Below are positions 24,668 through 32,893 of a stretch of 64,000 bases of DNA, piece after piece. Made by a program: the position numbers and the translations under genes. Source of the stretch: Pacificitalea sp040119125 (lineage in GTDB: Bacteria > Pseudomonadota > Alphaproteobacteria > Rhodobacterales > Rhodobacteraceae); the NCBI GenBank assembly GCA_040119125.1, contig JBEDTR010000001.1, forward strand, positions 124,001-188,000, read 5' to 3'. The notes beneath the pieces are model-generated. The model had not been told where the DNA came from and did not search any database. It was given only the letters and a program-made list of their open reading frames with translations. Position 1 is the stretch's first letter. Each line of letters begins with the position of its first letter.

Positions 24668-25764
24668 CCGCCGACCCCCCCGTCCACGCCACGCCGCTGG
24701 CTCGGCTGATTGCGGAACGCATTGCGCTGACCGGGCCGATCTCGCTGGCTGAGTATATGGCTGATTGCCTGCTGCATCCGGAGCACGGCTATTACAGCCG
24801 GGGTGAGGCGTTTGGCGTCGCTGGAGATTTCACCACTGCCCCAGAGATCAGCCAGATGTTCGGCGAGCTGATCGGGCTGGCTCTGGCGCAGGCATGGCTG
24901 GACCAAGGGCGCCCGTCGCCGTTTGTGCTGGCCGAGCTTGGCCCCGGTCGCGGCACGCTCATGGCCGATCTGCTGCGGGCTACACGGGCGATGCCCGGCT
25001 TCCACGCCGCCGCGCAAATCGTGCTGGTGGAGGCAAGTCCGGCCCTGCGCGATACCCAAGCGCGGGCCCTGATGGGCTATGATGTGGATTGGGCGGACAG
25101 CGTGGCAGATATCCCCGATTCGCCGCTGTTCCTGATCGCCAATGAATTCTTCGATGCGCTGCCGATCCGTCAGTTCCAGCGCGCATCTGACGGCTGGGCT
25201 GAGGTGATGGTGCAATGTGACGAGGCTGGACTGAGCTTTGGCCTGTCCGCCGCCGGGCCGCGCGCGCCCTTGATGCACCGGCTGGCCGATACCAAGCCGG
25301 GCGATATTGTCGAACATTGCCCCGCATTGGTCCCTGCGACGCGCGAAATCGCGACCCGTATCGCGGAACGCGGCGGCGTGGCGCTGATATTCGATTACGG
25401 CGATGCGCCGTCGCTTGGCGATACGCTGCAAGCGCTGCGCGCCCATGCGCCAGCCGATCCGCTGGCCCATCCCGGCGAAGATGACCTGACCGCCCATGTC
25501 GATTTTGCTGAAATATCCCGCGCCACGCGCGCCGCGGGGGCCACGGCCAGCGCGATGAGCGGGCAGGGCGAGTGGCTGGAACGGCTGGGCATCACCGCGC
25601 GCGCCAAGGCGCTGGCCAAGCGGATGGACACCCCCGAAACGCTCCGCTCTCATATCGCCGCACATCGTCGCTTGACCCACCCGACGGAAATGGGTTCGCT
25701 CTTCAAGACGATGGCCATCACGCCAGACGGCTCTCCTCCGGCTCCAGGATACGATCCCGCATGA
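24664..25764 (+). CDS. MidA/NDUFAF7-family SAM-dependent methyltransferase
   Basis: A 366-residue protein of the DUF185 family. Visible features are PISLAEYMADCLLHPEHGYY at the N-terminus, the SAM-binding loop ELGPGRGTLMADLLRA, IANEFFDALPIRQF and LIFDYGDA. Its mitochondrial relative NDUFAF7 methylates an arginine of complex I during assembly; the bacterial role is less certain. It starts with GTG overlapping the lgt stop and ends with ATGA overlapping pgeF. The lgt-midA-pgeF order recurs in related alphaproteobacteria as far as I recall. Confidence 0.85.
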   Translation: MTADPPVHATPLARLIAERIALTGPISLAEYMADCLLHPEHGYYSRGEAFGVAGDFTTAPEISQMFGELIGLALAQAWLDQGRPSPFVLAELGPGRGTLMADLLRATRAMPGFHAAAQIVLVEASPALRDTQARALMGYDVDWADSVADIPDSPLFLIANEFFDALPIRQFQRASDGWAEVMVQCDEAGLSFGLSAAGPRAPLMHRLADTKPGDIVEHCPALVPATREIATRIAERGGVALIFDYGDAPSLGDTLQALRAHAPADPLAHPGEDDLTAHVDFAEISRATRAAGATASAMSGQGEWLERLGITARAKALAKRMDTPETLRSHIAAHRRLTHPTEMGSLFKTMAITPDGSPPAPGYDPA

Positions 25765-26516
25765 TGCTCGAAATCATTACTCACCAGGCGCTGTCCCCTG
25801 CGCTGCATGGCTTCTTCACCCGTAAGGGAGGGGCGTCGTCGGGCGTATTCTGGGGGCTTAATTGCGGCATGGGCAGTTCGGATCAGGAATCGGCTGTGAT
25901 CGTGAACAGGGAGAGGGTGGCCTCCGCCATGTATGCCCTGCCCGAAGACATGCAGGCGATAACGCAGGTGCATTCGGCGGATGTCGTCGCGGTGGAGACC
26001 GCCACCGAAGAGCGCCCCCGTGCCGACGCTTTGGTGACCGCGACCCCCGGTGTGGTGCTGACCGTCCTGACCGCCGATTGCCAGCCCGTCCTGTTCGCGA
26101 ATCTCGATGGCGGCGTTGTCGGCGCGGCCCATGCGGGGTGGCGGGGCACATTGGATGGCGTGCTGGAGGCCACGGTGGAGGCAATGATCGACCTCGGTGC
26201 GGATCGCGAGCGGATCACCGCTGTCGTCGGACCATCGATTTCGCAGGCGGCCTACGAGGTTGGCGCGGATTTCATGGACACATTCATGATGGCAGACCCG
26301 CAGGCGCAGCGGTTTTTTGCACAGGGCAAAGGTGACCGGGTGCAGTTCGACCTGCCCGGTTATGGTGTGCACCGGCTGCGCGAAACCGGCATCGGTTACG
26401 CAGAATGGACCCGCCACTGCACCTATGCCGACCCTGAGCGGTTCTATTCCTTCCGTCGTGCCACCCATCGCGGCGAGGCCGATTACGGTCGTCTGCTTTC
26501 GGCAATCAAGCTTTGA
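25761..26516 (+). CDS. pgeF: PgeF/YfiH laccase-domain protein
   Basis: A 251-residue protein of the YfiH/PgeF family, once called multicopper polyphenol oxidase. Metal-binding residues are seen in VHSADVVAV, LTADCQPVLF and AAHAGWRGTLDGVLEA (His, Cys, His). Members act on purine nucleosides and in peptidoglycan editing, where they remove wrongly placed serine from UDP-MurNAc. The ATG at 25761 overlaps the methyltransferase stop (ATGA). It ends the lgt-midA-pgeF chain. Confidence 0.88.
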   Translation: MMLEIITHQALSPALHGFFTRKGGASSGVFWGLNCGMGSSDQESAVIVNRERVASAMYALPEDMQAITQVHSADVVAVETATEERPRADALVTATPGVVLTVLTADCQPVLFANLDGGVVGAAHAGWRGTLDGVLEATVEAMIDLGADRERITAVVGPSISQAAYEVGADFMDTFMMADPQAQRFFAQGKGDRVQFDLPGYGVHRLRETGIGYAEWTRHCTYADPERFYSFRRATHRGEADYGRLLSAIKL

Positions 26517-26706
26517 TTTCAGCCGCCTGACAAATGCTCTGCCGGCCATAACTTCGCCCAGTTCTGCGGTCATGGTTAACCCCAGCCGGTTCATTGCCGT
26601 TGGCCCCTTTTCAGGGGCCGCGCCAATGCAACACGACGTCAAAAATGATCTGATCCGGCGGAACGGCTGCCGACCGGAGCGGAGAGCAGAAGAAAAGGGC
26701 AACGCA

Positions 26707-26886
26707 ATGCTGGAACGCCGCTGGATGACCTGGATCCGCGACGAGGCTGCCACGCTGGTGACGCCACCAACTTGGCAGCGAGGCCGCGTGCGTGCGGTCA
26801 TGATCGTGCGACGTGACGTAAAGATGGAACCGAACCGCGCGGCGGATCGTTTCAACTCCAATCCCGGAGCGCGTCATAGCGCCTAA
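26707..26886 (+). CDS. Doubtful 59-residue hypothetical protein
   Basis: A small reading frame in an otherwise gene-poor stretch of about 0.9 kb (26517-27457). AAAAGGG lies 8 nt before the ATG. The protein is basic and Trp/Arg-rich (MLERRWMTWIRDEAA, then NRAADRFNSNPGARHSA) with no motif I recognise. Its third codon positions are only about 70 percent GC by my count, lower than in neighbouring real genes. A strong terminator follows 55 nt after the stop, which supports a short transcript but not necessarily a protein. It may be a structured RNA instead. Confidence 0.3.
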   Translation: MLERRWMTWIRDEAATLVTPPTWQRGRVRAVMIVRRDVKMEPNRAADRFNSNPGARHSA

Positions 26887-26940
26887 GGGAGTTTTCCCGT
26901 CCGGTGCGACGCTTGAACCACGGCGCACCGACCCTCGTGA

Positions 26941-26976
26941 CCCCGTCATGCCCCTCGCATGGCGGGGTTTGCTTTT
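26941..26976 (+). terminator. Strong Rho-independent terminator
   Basis: CCCCGTCATGC (26941-26951) pairs with GCATGGCGGGG (26957-26967), 11 bp with one wobble and a 5-nt loop, followed by TTTGCTTTT. Just upstream CGGTGCG/CGCACCG (about 26902-26930) forms another stem. It may end the lgt-pgeF transcript or a short transcript around 26.7 kb. Confidence 0.75.
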
Positions 26977-27273
26977 GTGGGCTGCTTTTTTGTTTGGCGG
27001 CCTGCGTTGTTTCCCCGTTGTCGGCTCCGTTCGGGGCGCGCGTCTTGCCACAATGAGCCGCGAGATTCGCACGGGGGGATGTGCACGCTCCGCGCGCAAT
27101 TGCGCAGGCTTGCGGAAACAAAGACGAGCTGCCACCGGGATAGGTCAAGAAACACTGAGAATATGCGCGACGGGCAAATAAGGTTTTGACAAATCTGGCA
27201 AGTTTAGGGCAAACATAGGACAGGATCAGCGGCTATGATCGCGATCCCGTCCTTCAGGACTGCTCGTTCAGAT

Positions 27274-27320
27274 GGGCGATCTCATCGTGTTTGCCTCAAC
27301 ACGAAATCCCGAGATCGCCC
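27274..27320. other. Long two-part stem-loop in a gene-free region
   Basis: GGGCGATCTC (27274-27283) pairs perfectly with GAGATCGCCC (27311-27320). Inside it, TCGTGTT (27285-27291) pairs with AACACGA (27298-27304) around a 6-nt loop, leaving an asymmetric bulge (A against AATCCC). Seventeen base pairs in 47 nt is far more structure than the surroundings show. GTCC-TTCA-GGAC and the palindrome GATCGCGATC lie just upstream. It is about 140 nt past the lrp stop on the minus strand. The direction of transcription is not clear, and it could be a small RNA or an mRNA 3' element. Confidence 0.5.
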
Positions 27321-27457
27321 GCCTGCACTTCCCCTCCGATCACAGCCTCGACTTCAGCGCGCTGCACGCGACGGTTTGCTGCGTGTTATGCTTTGGGAAA
27401 CGATAGCGCGACCGCAGGCGGAACCGACCGCCCTGCGTCGAACCCTCTTTGGGACAA

Positions 27458-27958
27458 TCAGGCGCTTTTGGCGAGCCGGTCTTCGAGCACTTCGAACGGC
27501 ACGGACGGGTCATCCTTGGCATTGCGGATCACCAGCGATGTCTTGACGCTGGCCACATTTGGCGCAGCGGTCAGATGCTCGGTCAGGAAGCTCTGGAACG
27601 TCGATAGATCCGGCGCCACGCATTTCAGAATGAAGTCGATTTCGCCGTTCAGCATGTGGCATTCACGAACCAGCGGCCATTCGCGGCATTTCTGCTCAAA
27701 GGCCGACAGGTCGATCTCAGCCTGACTGCTTAGCCCCACCAGCGCAAAGACCTGCACCTCAAAGCCGAGCTCGCGTGCATCGATATCAGCATGGTATCCG
27801 CGGATCAGCCCTGCTTCCTCCAGCGTCCGCACGCGGCGCAGACAGGGCGGGGCGGAAATGCCAACGCGCTTTGCCAGTTCGACATTGGTCATCCGACCGT
27901 CGGCCTGAAGTTCGGCGAGGATCTTGCGATCGATGGGGTCAAGCTTGACAGTTGGCAT
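27458..27958 (-). CDS. Lrp/AsnC-family transcriptional regulator
   Basis: A 166-residue regulator. The N-terminal HTH reads LDPIDRKILAELQADGRMTN, then VELAKRVGISAPPCLRRVRT. The C-terminal RAM ligand-binding domain follows (VFALVGLSSQAEIDLSAFEQ and FLTEHLTAAPNVASVKTSLV). It is divergent from trxB with 238 nt between starts. ATG 27958 was chosen because the conserved HTH begins about seven residues later. The regulon cannot be told from the sequence. Confidence 0.88.
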   Translation of the reverse strand: MPTVKLDPIDRKILAELQADGRMTNVELAKRVGISAPPCLRRVRTLEEAGLIRGYHADIDARELGFEVQVFALVGLSSQAEIDLSAFEQKCREWPLVRECHMLNGEIDFILKCVAPDLSTFQSFLTEHLTAAPNVASVKTSLVIRNAKDDPSVPFEVLEDRLAKSA

Positions 27959-28196
27959 GGCTGCTCCTTGGATTTGCATATAATAGGTAGCTGGCAAATG
28001 CTCCGCAACAATATTTCATCATTGCGCAACATTACTCCAAAGGGTCCGCATCGAGCGTAACCAGCGGCGGTCGGGTGTAAGCCTCGGTCAGGGGCAAAGG
28101 CAGAGAACGCGGCAGCGGGGCGGGGTTTCGGAACCTCGAAGGCTTGCTTATATCGGGCCAACGAAACCGCTCATTCCCACGTTCCCCGGAGTTCCC

Positions 28197-29192
28197 ATGA
28201 CCCAGTCCGCGACCCGCCACACCAAGGCCCTCATCATCGGGTCCGGTCCCGCCGGCTATACCGCCGCCGTCTATGCCAGCCGCGCCATGCTGGAGCCGAT
28301 CCTTGTTCAAGGCATCCAGCCCGGCGGTCAGCTGACCATCACCACCGAGGTCGAAAACTGGCCCGGCGACACCGAAGTGCAAGGGCCCGATCTGATGATC
28401 CGCATGGAGGAGCACGCCCGCGCGATGGGCGCGGAAATCCTGACCGATCATATTTCCTCGCTCGATCTGTCCAAGCGGCCCTTCACCGCCACCTCGGACA
28501 GCGGCACGACCTACACGGCCGACGCGCTGATCCTCGCGACCGGCGCGCAGGCGAAATGGCTGGGCTTGCCGTCCGAGGAGAAGTTCAAGGGGTTCGGCGT
28601 TTCGGCCTGCGCAACCTGTGACGGGTTCTTCTATCGCGGCAAGGAGGTCGTCGTGATCGGGGGCGGCAATACCGCCGTCGAGGAGGCGCTGTTTCTGACC
28701 AATTTCGCGTCGAAGGTCACATTGATCCACCGCCGGGACAGCCTGCGCGCGGAGAAGATCCTGCAAAACCGCCTGTTCAAACACCCCAAGGTCGAACTTC
28801 TGTGGAATCACGAGGTCGAAGAGGTGACCGGCACGGCATCGCCGCTCGGTGTCGAAGGCGTGCGCGTGCGCCATGTGGATACGGGCGAGGTCACAGAAGT
28901 GCCCTGTGCCGGGTTTTTCGTGGCGATCGGACATGCCCCGGCCTCGGAACTGGTTGCCGACCAGCTTGAGCTTCATGACGGCGGCTATGTGAAGGTCGAG
29001 CCCGGCACCACGGCGACGTCGATCCCCGGTGTGTTCGCGGCAGGCGATCTGACCGATCACGTTTACCGTCAGGCGGTGACCTCCGCTGGCATGGGCTGCA
29101 TGGCCGCGCTGGATGCCGAACGATTCCTTGCAAGCGTCGGAGAGGCCGAGGGCGCCGCGACCCCGGCGCCTGCCGACAGCGTCGCGGACTGA
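28197..29192 (+). CDS. trxB: Thioredoxin-disulfide reductase
   Basis: A 331-residue flavoenzyme that uses NADPH to reduce thioredoxin. The FAD-binding loop is IIGSGPAGYTAAVYASRA (GSGPAG at 15-20), the redox pair is C138-A-T-C141 (SACATCDGFFY), and the NADPH loop is IGGGNTAVEEALFL (155-160). GVFAAGDLTDHVYRQAVTSA near the end completes the pattern. The Ala/Asp-rich tail of about 15 residues is extra. A strong terminator follows. Confidence 0.95.
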   Translation: MTQSATRHTKALIIGSGPAGYTAAVYASRAMLEPILVQGIQPGGQLTITTEVENWPGDTEVQGPDLMIRMEEHARAMGAEILTDHISSLDLSKRPFTATSDSGTTYTADALILATGAQAKWLGLPSEEKFKGFGVSACATCDGFFYRGKEVVVIGGGNTAVEEALFLTNFASKVTLIHRRDSLRAEKILQNRLFKHPKVELLWNHEVEEVTGTASPLGVEGVRVRHVDTGEVTEVPCAGFFVAIGHAPASELVADQLELHDGGYVKVEPGTTATSIPGVFAAGDLTDHVYRQAVTSAGMGCMAALDAERFLASVGEAEGAATPAPADSVAD

Positions 29193-29248
29193 ACCTAGCG
29201 GAACGAAAAATCGTTCGCCAATCCGGCGATAGTCTCGAATTTCGAACC

Positions 29249-29275
29249 AAAGGACGCGGCTTTCCGCGTCCTTTT
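29249..29275 (+). terminator. Rho-independent terminator after trxB
   Basis: AAAGGACGCGG (29249-29259) pairs with CCGCGTCCTTT around a CTTT loop and ends in TTTT. A smaller GAACGA-AAAA-TCGTTC hairpin lies just before it, near 29202-29217. Confidence 0.85.
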
Positions 29276-29407
29276 GGTCTCAATCCCCCTATTTCGTCAG
29301 GGTTTCCTTGAGTTTTTCAAGGCAGAATGGTCAAAGGCGCTTCAATGCCCGTGCCGGGTGGGAGGCGCGGTGTACCTGTCCGAATGCAATCCGAAGTGGT
29401 TACTGCG

Positions 29408-31120
29408 ATGTCCAATCTTGCACCCGTCCCCGAGCTTTACGTGTCCTACGAAAGCGCTCAGAAACTGAAGGTCGAGGCAGGCGAACTGCTGAGCTGGGAT
29501 CTGACCCCACGCCAGATCTGCGATCTGGAGCTTCTGATGAACGGCGGGTTCAACCCGTTGAAGGGGTTCCTGACCGAGGCCGATTACGACGGCGTTGTCG
29601 AAAACATGCGCACCTCCGACGGGTCGCTGTGGCCGATGCCGATCACCCTAGATGTGTCCGAGAAGTTTTCCGACGGTGTCGAGCCGGGCACTGACATCGC
29701 GCTGCGCGATCAGGAGGGTGTCATCCTCGCCATCCTGTCTGTCACGGACAAATGGGTGCCCAACAAATCGCGCGAGGCCGAGAAGGTCTTTGGCGCCGAC
29801 GATCAGGCCCACCCGGCGGTGAACTACCTGCACAATGTCGCGGGTCCGGTCTATCTGGGCGGTCCGATCACCGGCATTCAGCAGCCCGTGCATTATGATT
29901 TCAAGGCGCGCCGCGACACGCCTAACGAGCTGCGCACCTTCCTGCGGAAAATGGGCTGGCGCCGCATCGTGGCCTTCCAGACCCGCAACCCGCTGCACCG
30001 CGCGCATCAGGAACTGACCTTCCGCGCCGCGCGTGAAAGCCAGGCCAACTTGCTGATCCATCCGGTTGTCGGCATGACCAAGCCGGGCGACGTGGACCAT
30101 TTTACCCGCGTGCGCTGCTATGAGGCCGTGCTGGACAAATACCCCGCCGCCACCACCACCATGAGCCTGCTGCCGCTGGCCATGCGTATGGCGGGCCCGC
30201 GGGAGGCCGTGTGGCACGGGCTGATCCGCAAGAATTTTGGCGTCACCCATTTCATCGTCGGGCGCGACCATGCTGGTCCGGGCAAAAACAGCCAGGGCGA
30301 GGATTTCTACGGCCCCTATGATGCGCAGGACCTGTTCCGCGAGCATGAGGCCGAGATGGGCATCGAAATGGTGCCGTTCAAACACATGGTCTATGTCGAA
30401 GAGCGCGCACAATATGAGCCCGCCGACGAGATTGAGGATAAGGAAAACGTTACGATCCTCAACATTTCGGGGACCGAGTTGCGCCGTCGTCTGGCCGAAG
30501 GTCTGGAGATCCCGGAATGGTTCTCCTTCCCTGAAGTCGTGGAAGAGCTGCGCAAGACCCGCCCGCCGCGGGCCAAGCAGGGCTTTACCGTGTTCTTCAC
30601 CGGCTTCTCCGGCTCGGGCAAATCCACCATCGCCAACGCGTTGATGGTCAAGCTGATGGAGGCCGGTGGCCGCCCCGTGACGCTGCTTGATGGGGATATC
30701 GTGCGCAAAAACCTCAGCTCCGAGCTGGGTTTCTCGAAAGAGCACCGTGACCTGAACATCCGCCGCATCGGCTATGTCGCGTCCGAGATCACCAAGAACG
30801 GCGGCATCGCCATCTGCGCCCCGATTGCGCCCTACGCCACGACCCGCCGCGCGGTACGTCAGGATGTTGAGGAATACGGCGCCTTCGTCGAGATCCATGT
30901 CGCCACCCCGATTGAGGTCTGCGAAGCGCGTGATCGCAAAGGCCTGTATAAGCTGGCGCGTGAAGGCAAGATCAAGGAATTCACCGGCATCTCCGACCCC
31001 TATGATGTGCCCGAAAATCCCGAACTGCGCGTCGAGACCGACAATGTCGATGTAGACCATTGCGCCCATCAGGTGCTGCTGAAGCTCGAAGCGATGGGGC
31101 TTTTCAGCGGTCAGAGCTGA
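29408..31120 (+). CDS. Bifunctional ATP sulfurylase/adenylylsulfate kinase
   Basis: A 570-residue fusion for the first two steps of sulfate assimilation. Residues 1 to about 385 are ATP sulfurylase (FQTRNPLHRAHQELT with the catalytic motif at 191-200, and VGRDHAGPGKNSQGEDFYG with GRDHAGPG at 285-292). From about 392 on is APS kinase, with the P-loop FTGFSGSGKST (GFSGSGKS at 399-406) and KNGGIAICAPIAPYATTRRA. The product is PAPS. I chose the ATG at 29408; in-frame starts further left would add an unconserved 27 residues. Such fusions are common in roseobacters. No cysN/cysD partner lies nearby. Confidence 0.93.
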   Translation: MSNLAPVPELYVSYESAQKLKVEAGELLSWDLTPRQICDLELLMNGGFNPLKGFLTEADYDGVVENMRTSDGSLWPMPITLDVSEKFSDGVEPGTDIALRDQEGVILAILSVTDKWVPNKSREAEKVFGADDQAHPAVNYLHNVAGPVYLGGPITGIQQPVHYDFKARRDTPNELRTFLRKMGWRRIVAFQTRNPLHRAHQELTFRAARESQANLLIHPVVGMTKPGDVDHFTRVRCYEAVLDKYPAATTTMSLLPLAMRMAGPREAVWHGLIRKNFGVTHFIVGRDHAGPGKNSQGEDFYGPYDAQDLFREHEAEMGIEMVPFKHMVYVEERAQYEPADEIEDKENVTILNISGTELRRRLAEGLEIPEWFSFPEVVEELRKTRPPRAKQGFTVFFTGFSGSGKSTIANALMVKLMEAGGRPVTLLDGDIVRKNLSSELGFSKEHRDLNIRRIGYVASEITKNGGIAICAPIAPYATTRRAVRQDVEEYGAFVEIHVATPIEVCEARDRKGLYKLAREGKIKEFTGISDPYDVPENPELRVETDNVDVDHCAHQVLLKLEAMGLFSGQS

Positions 31121-31146
31121 GCGCGGCAGACCCTGTCAGACATGAA

Positions 31147-31177
31147 AAAGCCCCGCAGGTATATCCTGCGGGGCTTT
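31147..31177 (+). terminator. Rho-independent terminator after the sulfurylase/kinase gene
   Basis: AAAGCCCCGCAGG pairs with CCTGCGGGGCTTT around a 5-nt TATAT loop. It lies 27 nt past the stop and also faces the end of the DUF1150 gene, so it may work in both directions. Confidence 0.85.
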
Positions 31178-31209
31178 GGCGTTCTAAGGCGCATAATGCA
31201 CTCGGAATA

Positions 31210-31446
31210 TCAGTGCACGGCGACAGGTGTCAGGTCATTTTGTCGAGCCAATACAAAGGCCAGATGGCGGTCGCCGACCAGCGCCAGACGTTCGCCGTCT
31301 TCGCTATGCACAGCGTATAGCTGTTTGCGGCCCATAGCCTGTTCCTGCACCTCCTCGGGGAGGTCTTCGACATCTACTGCACGAACGTACACGATGGCTT
31401 TCTGGGCGAGTTCGGCCTCGGCGCCGAAGGCATATTCGGTATCCAT
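31210..31446 (-). CDS. DUF1150 family protein
   Basis: A 78-residue acidic cytoplasmic protein of the DUF1150 family (AIVYVRAVDVEDLPEEVQEQ, GRKQLYAVHSEDGERLALVG). The function is unknown. It regularly sits next to a small heat-shock gene in Rhodobacterales, and does so here, 16 nt downstream, so the pair is probably one stress operon. GAAGGAAAG precedes the ATG. Confidence 0.85.
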   Translation of the reverse strand: MDTEYAFGAEAELAQKAIVYVRAVDVEDLPEEVQEQAMGRKQLYAVHSEDGERLALVGDRHLAFVLARQNDLTPVAVH

Positions 31447-31462
31447 ATCGTCTTTCCTTCCT

Positions 31463-31876
31463 TCAGCTCCGGGTGATTGGGATCGTATGAACAACGGTTT
31501 CAGGCGCGCTTCGTTCCAGATCGAGGTGCAAAAGCCCGTTTTCAAGCGTCGCGCCGGTCACATCGACGCCATCGGCCAGGACGAAACTGCGCTGGAACTG
31601 ACGCGCGGCGATGCCCCGATGCAGAAACACCCGTTCGCCACCATCGTCGGCCTGCCGCCCGCGGATTACCAGTTGGCGATCTTCAACCGTGATCGACAGG
31701 TCGGCATCGGAAAACCCGGCAACGGCAAGCGTGATGCGATAGCTTAGATCGCATTTCTGCTCGATATTATAAGGGGGATAGCCCTCATTGCCGGTTTTAG
31801 CTGTGCGTTCGACCAGCCGTTCCAGCTGTTCGAAGCCCAACAAAAAGGGGTGTGACCCCAGTGTCGTCTTGCTCAT
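31463..31876 (-). CDS. Small heat-shock protein, Hsp20/IbpA type
   Basis: A 137-residue alpha-crystallin-domain chaperone. It has the IbpA-like N-terminus (HPFLLGFEQLERLVERTAK, YPPYNIEQK), the core YRITLAVAGFSDADLSITVE and FLHRGIAARQFQRSFVLADG, and a C-terminal IPI anchor motif (HTIPITRS). It holds unfolding proteins in a soluble state. ATG 31876 gives the family length. It heads an operon with the DUF1150 gene. Confidence 0.92.
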   Translation of the reverse strand: MSKTTLGSHPFLLGFEQLERLVERTAKTGNEGYPPYNIEQKCDLSYRITLAVAGFSDADLSITVEDRQLVIRGRQADDGGERVFLHRGIAARQFQRSFVLADGVDVTGATLENGLLHLDLERSAPETVVHTIPITRS

Positions 31877-32100
31877 TATGGCACGGTCCTTGTCAAAGCG
31901 ACGATGCGTTCTGGAGGCCCCGGAACTGGCGACCTCCGTTGATTTCAATATGGGGGGCCGCTGGCCAGCGTGCAAGATCCACAAGGCCGGACACGCCAGC
32001 GTTGCGTGAAAGGCGCCGCTCGGTGTATGTGTCAGCGGGATCCCGACCCCGCCCGCTTCTGCCAACCGTGCCGCCCAAAGTGGCCCAAGATTGCCTGTCC

Positions 32101-32316
32101 ATGAATGCACCTAGTGAAATGAGCCATGACGAGGTGCTGAAAGTGCGCCTCGAAGTGTTAAAGCGCGAGCATCGCGATCTCGACGATGCCATCGCCGCAT
32201 TGCAGCGGGGCACTGCGGACCAGTTTACTCTGCAACGGCTGAAGCGGCAGAAACTGCATCTGAAGGATCAGATTTCCCGCGTCGAGGATGAGCTTTACCC
32301 CGATATTATTGCCTGA
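32101..32316 (+). CDS. DUF465/YdcH-family small protein
   Basis: A 71-residue mostly helical, charged protein (LEVLKREHRDLDDAIAALQ, TLQRLKRQKLHLKDQISRVE) that forms a helical hairpin or short coiled coil. Function is unknown. The start could be 32101 or the in-frame ATG at 32119. It is followed 88 nt later by purE on the same strand. Confidence 0.8.
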   Translation: MNAPSEMSHDEVLKVRLEVLKREHRDLDDAIAALQRGTADQFTLQRLKRQKLHLKDQISRVEDELYPDIIA

Positions 32317-32404
32317 TCCTGGCTGCCTGCCACGCCGATTGCACCCGACCCGCATCCGGCTATAGTGCGCGCTCATTTCCGCAGGCTTCAGGGGGCTAGG
32401 CGAC

Positions 32405-32893
32405 GTGTCAGGACCAGATATCGGGATCATCATGGGCAGTCAGTCCGACTGGCCGACGATGAAGCGCGCAGCCGAGCTGCTGGATGAGCTTGGGATCAGC
32501 TACGAATCCCGTATCGTTTCGGCGCATCGCACCCCGGATCGGCTGTGGAGCTACGGCAAGGATGCCGCCGGGCGCGGCCTGAAGGCGATCATCGCTGGCG
32601 CGGGCGGTGCGGCGCACCTGCCCGGCATGATGGCGTCCAAGACCCGTATCCCGGTGATCGGTGTGCCGATCCAGACCCGTGCGCTATCGGGCGTCGACAG
32701 CCTCTATTCCATCGTTCAGATGCCGCGCGGCTATCCGGTTGCGACCATGGCCATCGGCGAGGCAGGCGCTGCCAATGCTGCGTTGATGGCAGCGGGCATT
32801 CTGGCGATCACCGATCCCGCGCTGGCGGAGCGTCTGGATGGCTGGCGCGCCGCGCTATCGGCCTCGATCCCGGAGGAGCCGCAGGATGACTGA
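32405..32893 (+). CDS. purE: N5-carboxyaminoimidazole ribonucleotide mutase
   Basis: A 162-residue class I PurE that moves the carboxyl group of N5-CAIR to make CAIR in purine synthesis. Key motifs are IIMGSQSDWPTM, SAHRTPDRLWSYG, IAGAGGAAHLPGMMASKT and GVPIQTRALSGVDSLYSIVQ. The start is GTG at 32405. Its 3' end overlaps purK by 8 nt. Confidence 0.95.
   Translation: MSGPDIGIIMGSQSDWPTMKRAAELLDELGISYESRIVSAHRTPDRLWSYGKDAAGRGLKAIIAGAGGAAHLPGMMASKTRIPVIGVPIQTRALSGVDSLYSIVQMPRGYPVATMAIGEAGAANAALMAAGILAITDPALAERLDGWRAALSASIPEEPQDD

Noticed and set aside
29276..29407. Possible riboswitch before the ATP sulfurylase/APS kinase gene
   Set aside because: A short CCTTGA/TCAAGG stem is visible, but no SAM-type or other known riboswitch core could be recognised.
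29648..31069. A 473-codon open frame antisense to the ATP sulfurylase/APS kinase gene
   Set aside because: Same reason: the forward strand carries exact catalytic motifs, while the reverse frame has the low-complexity composition of a shadow frame.
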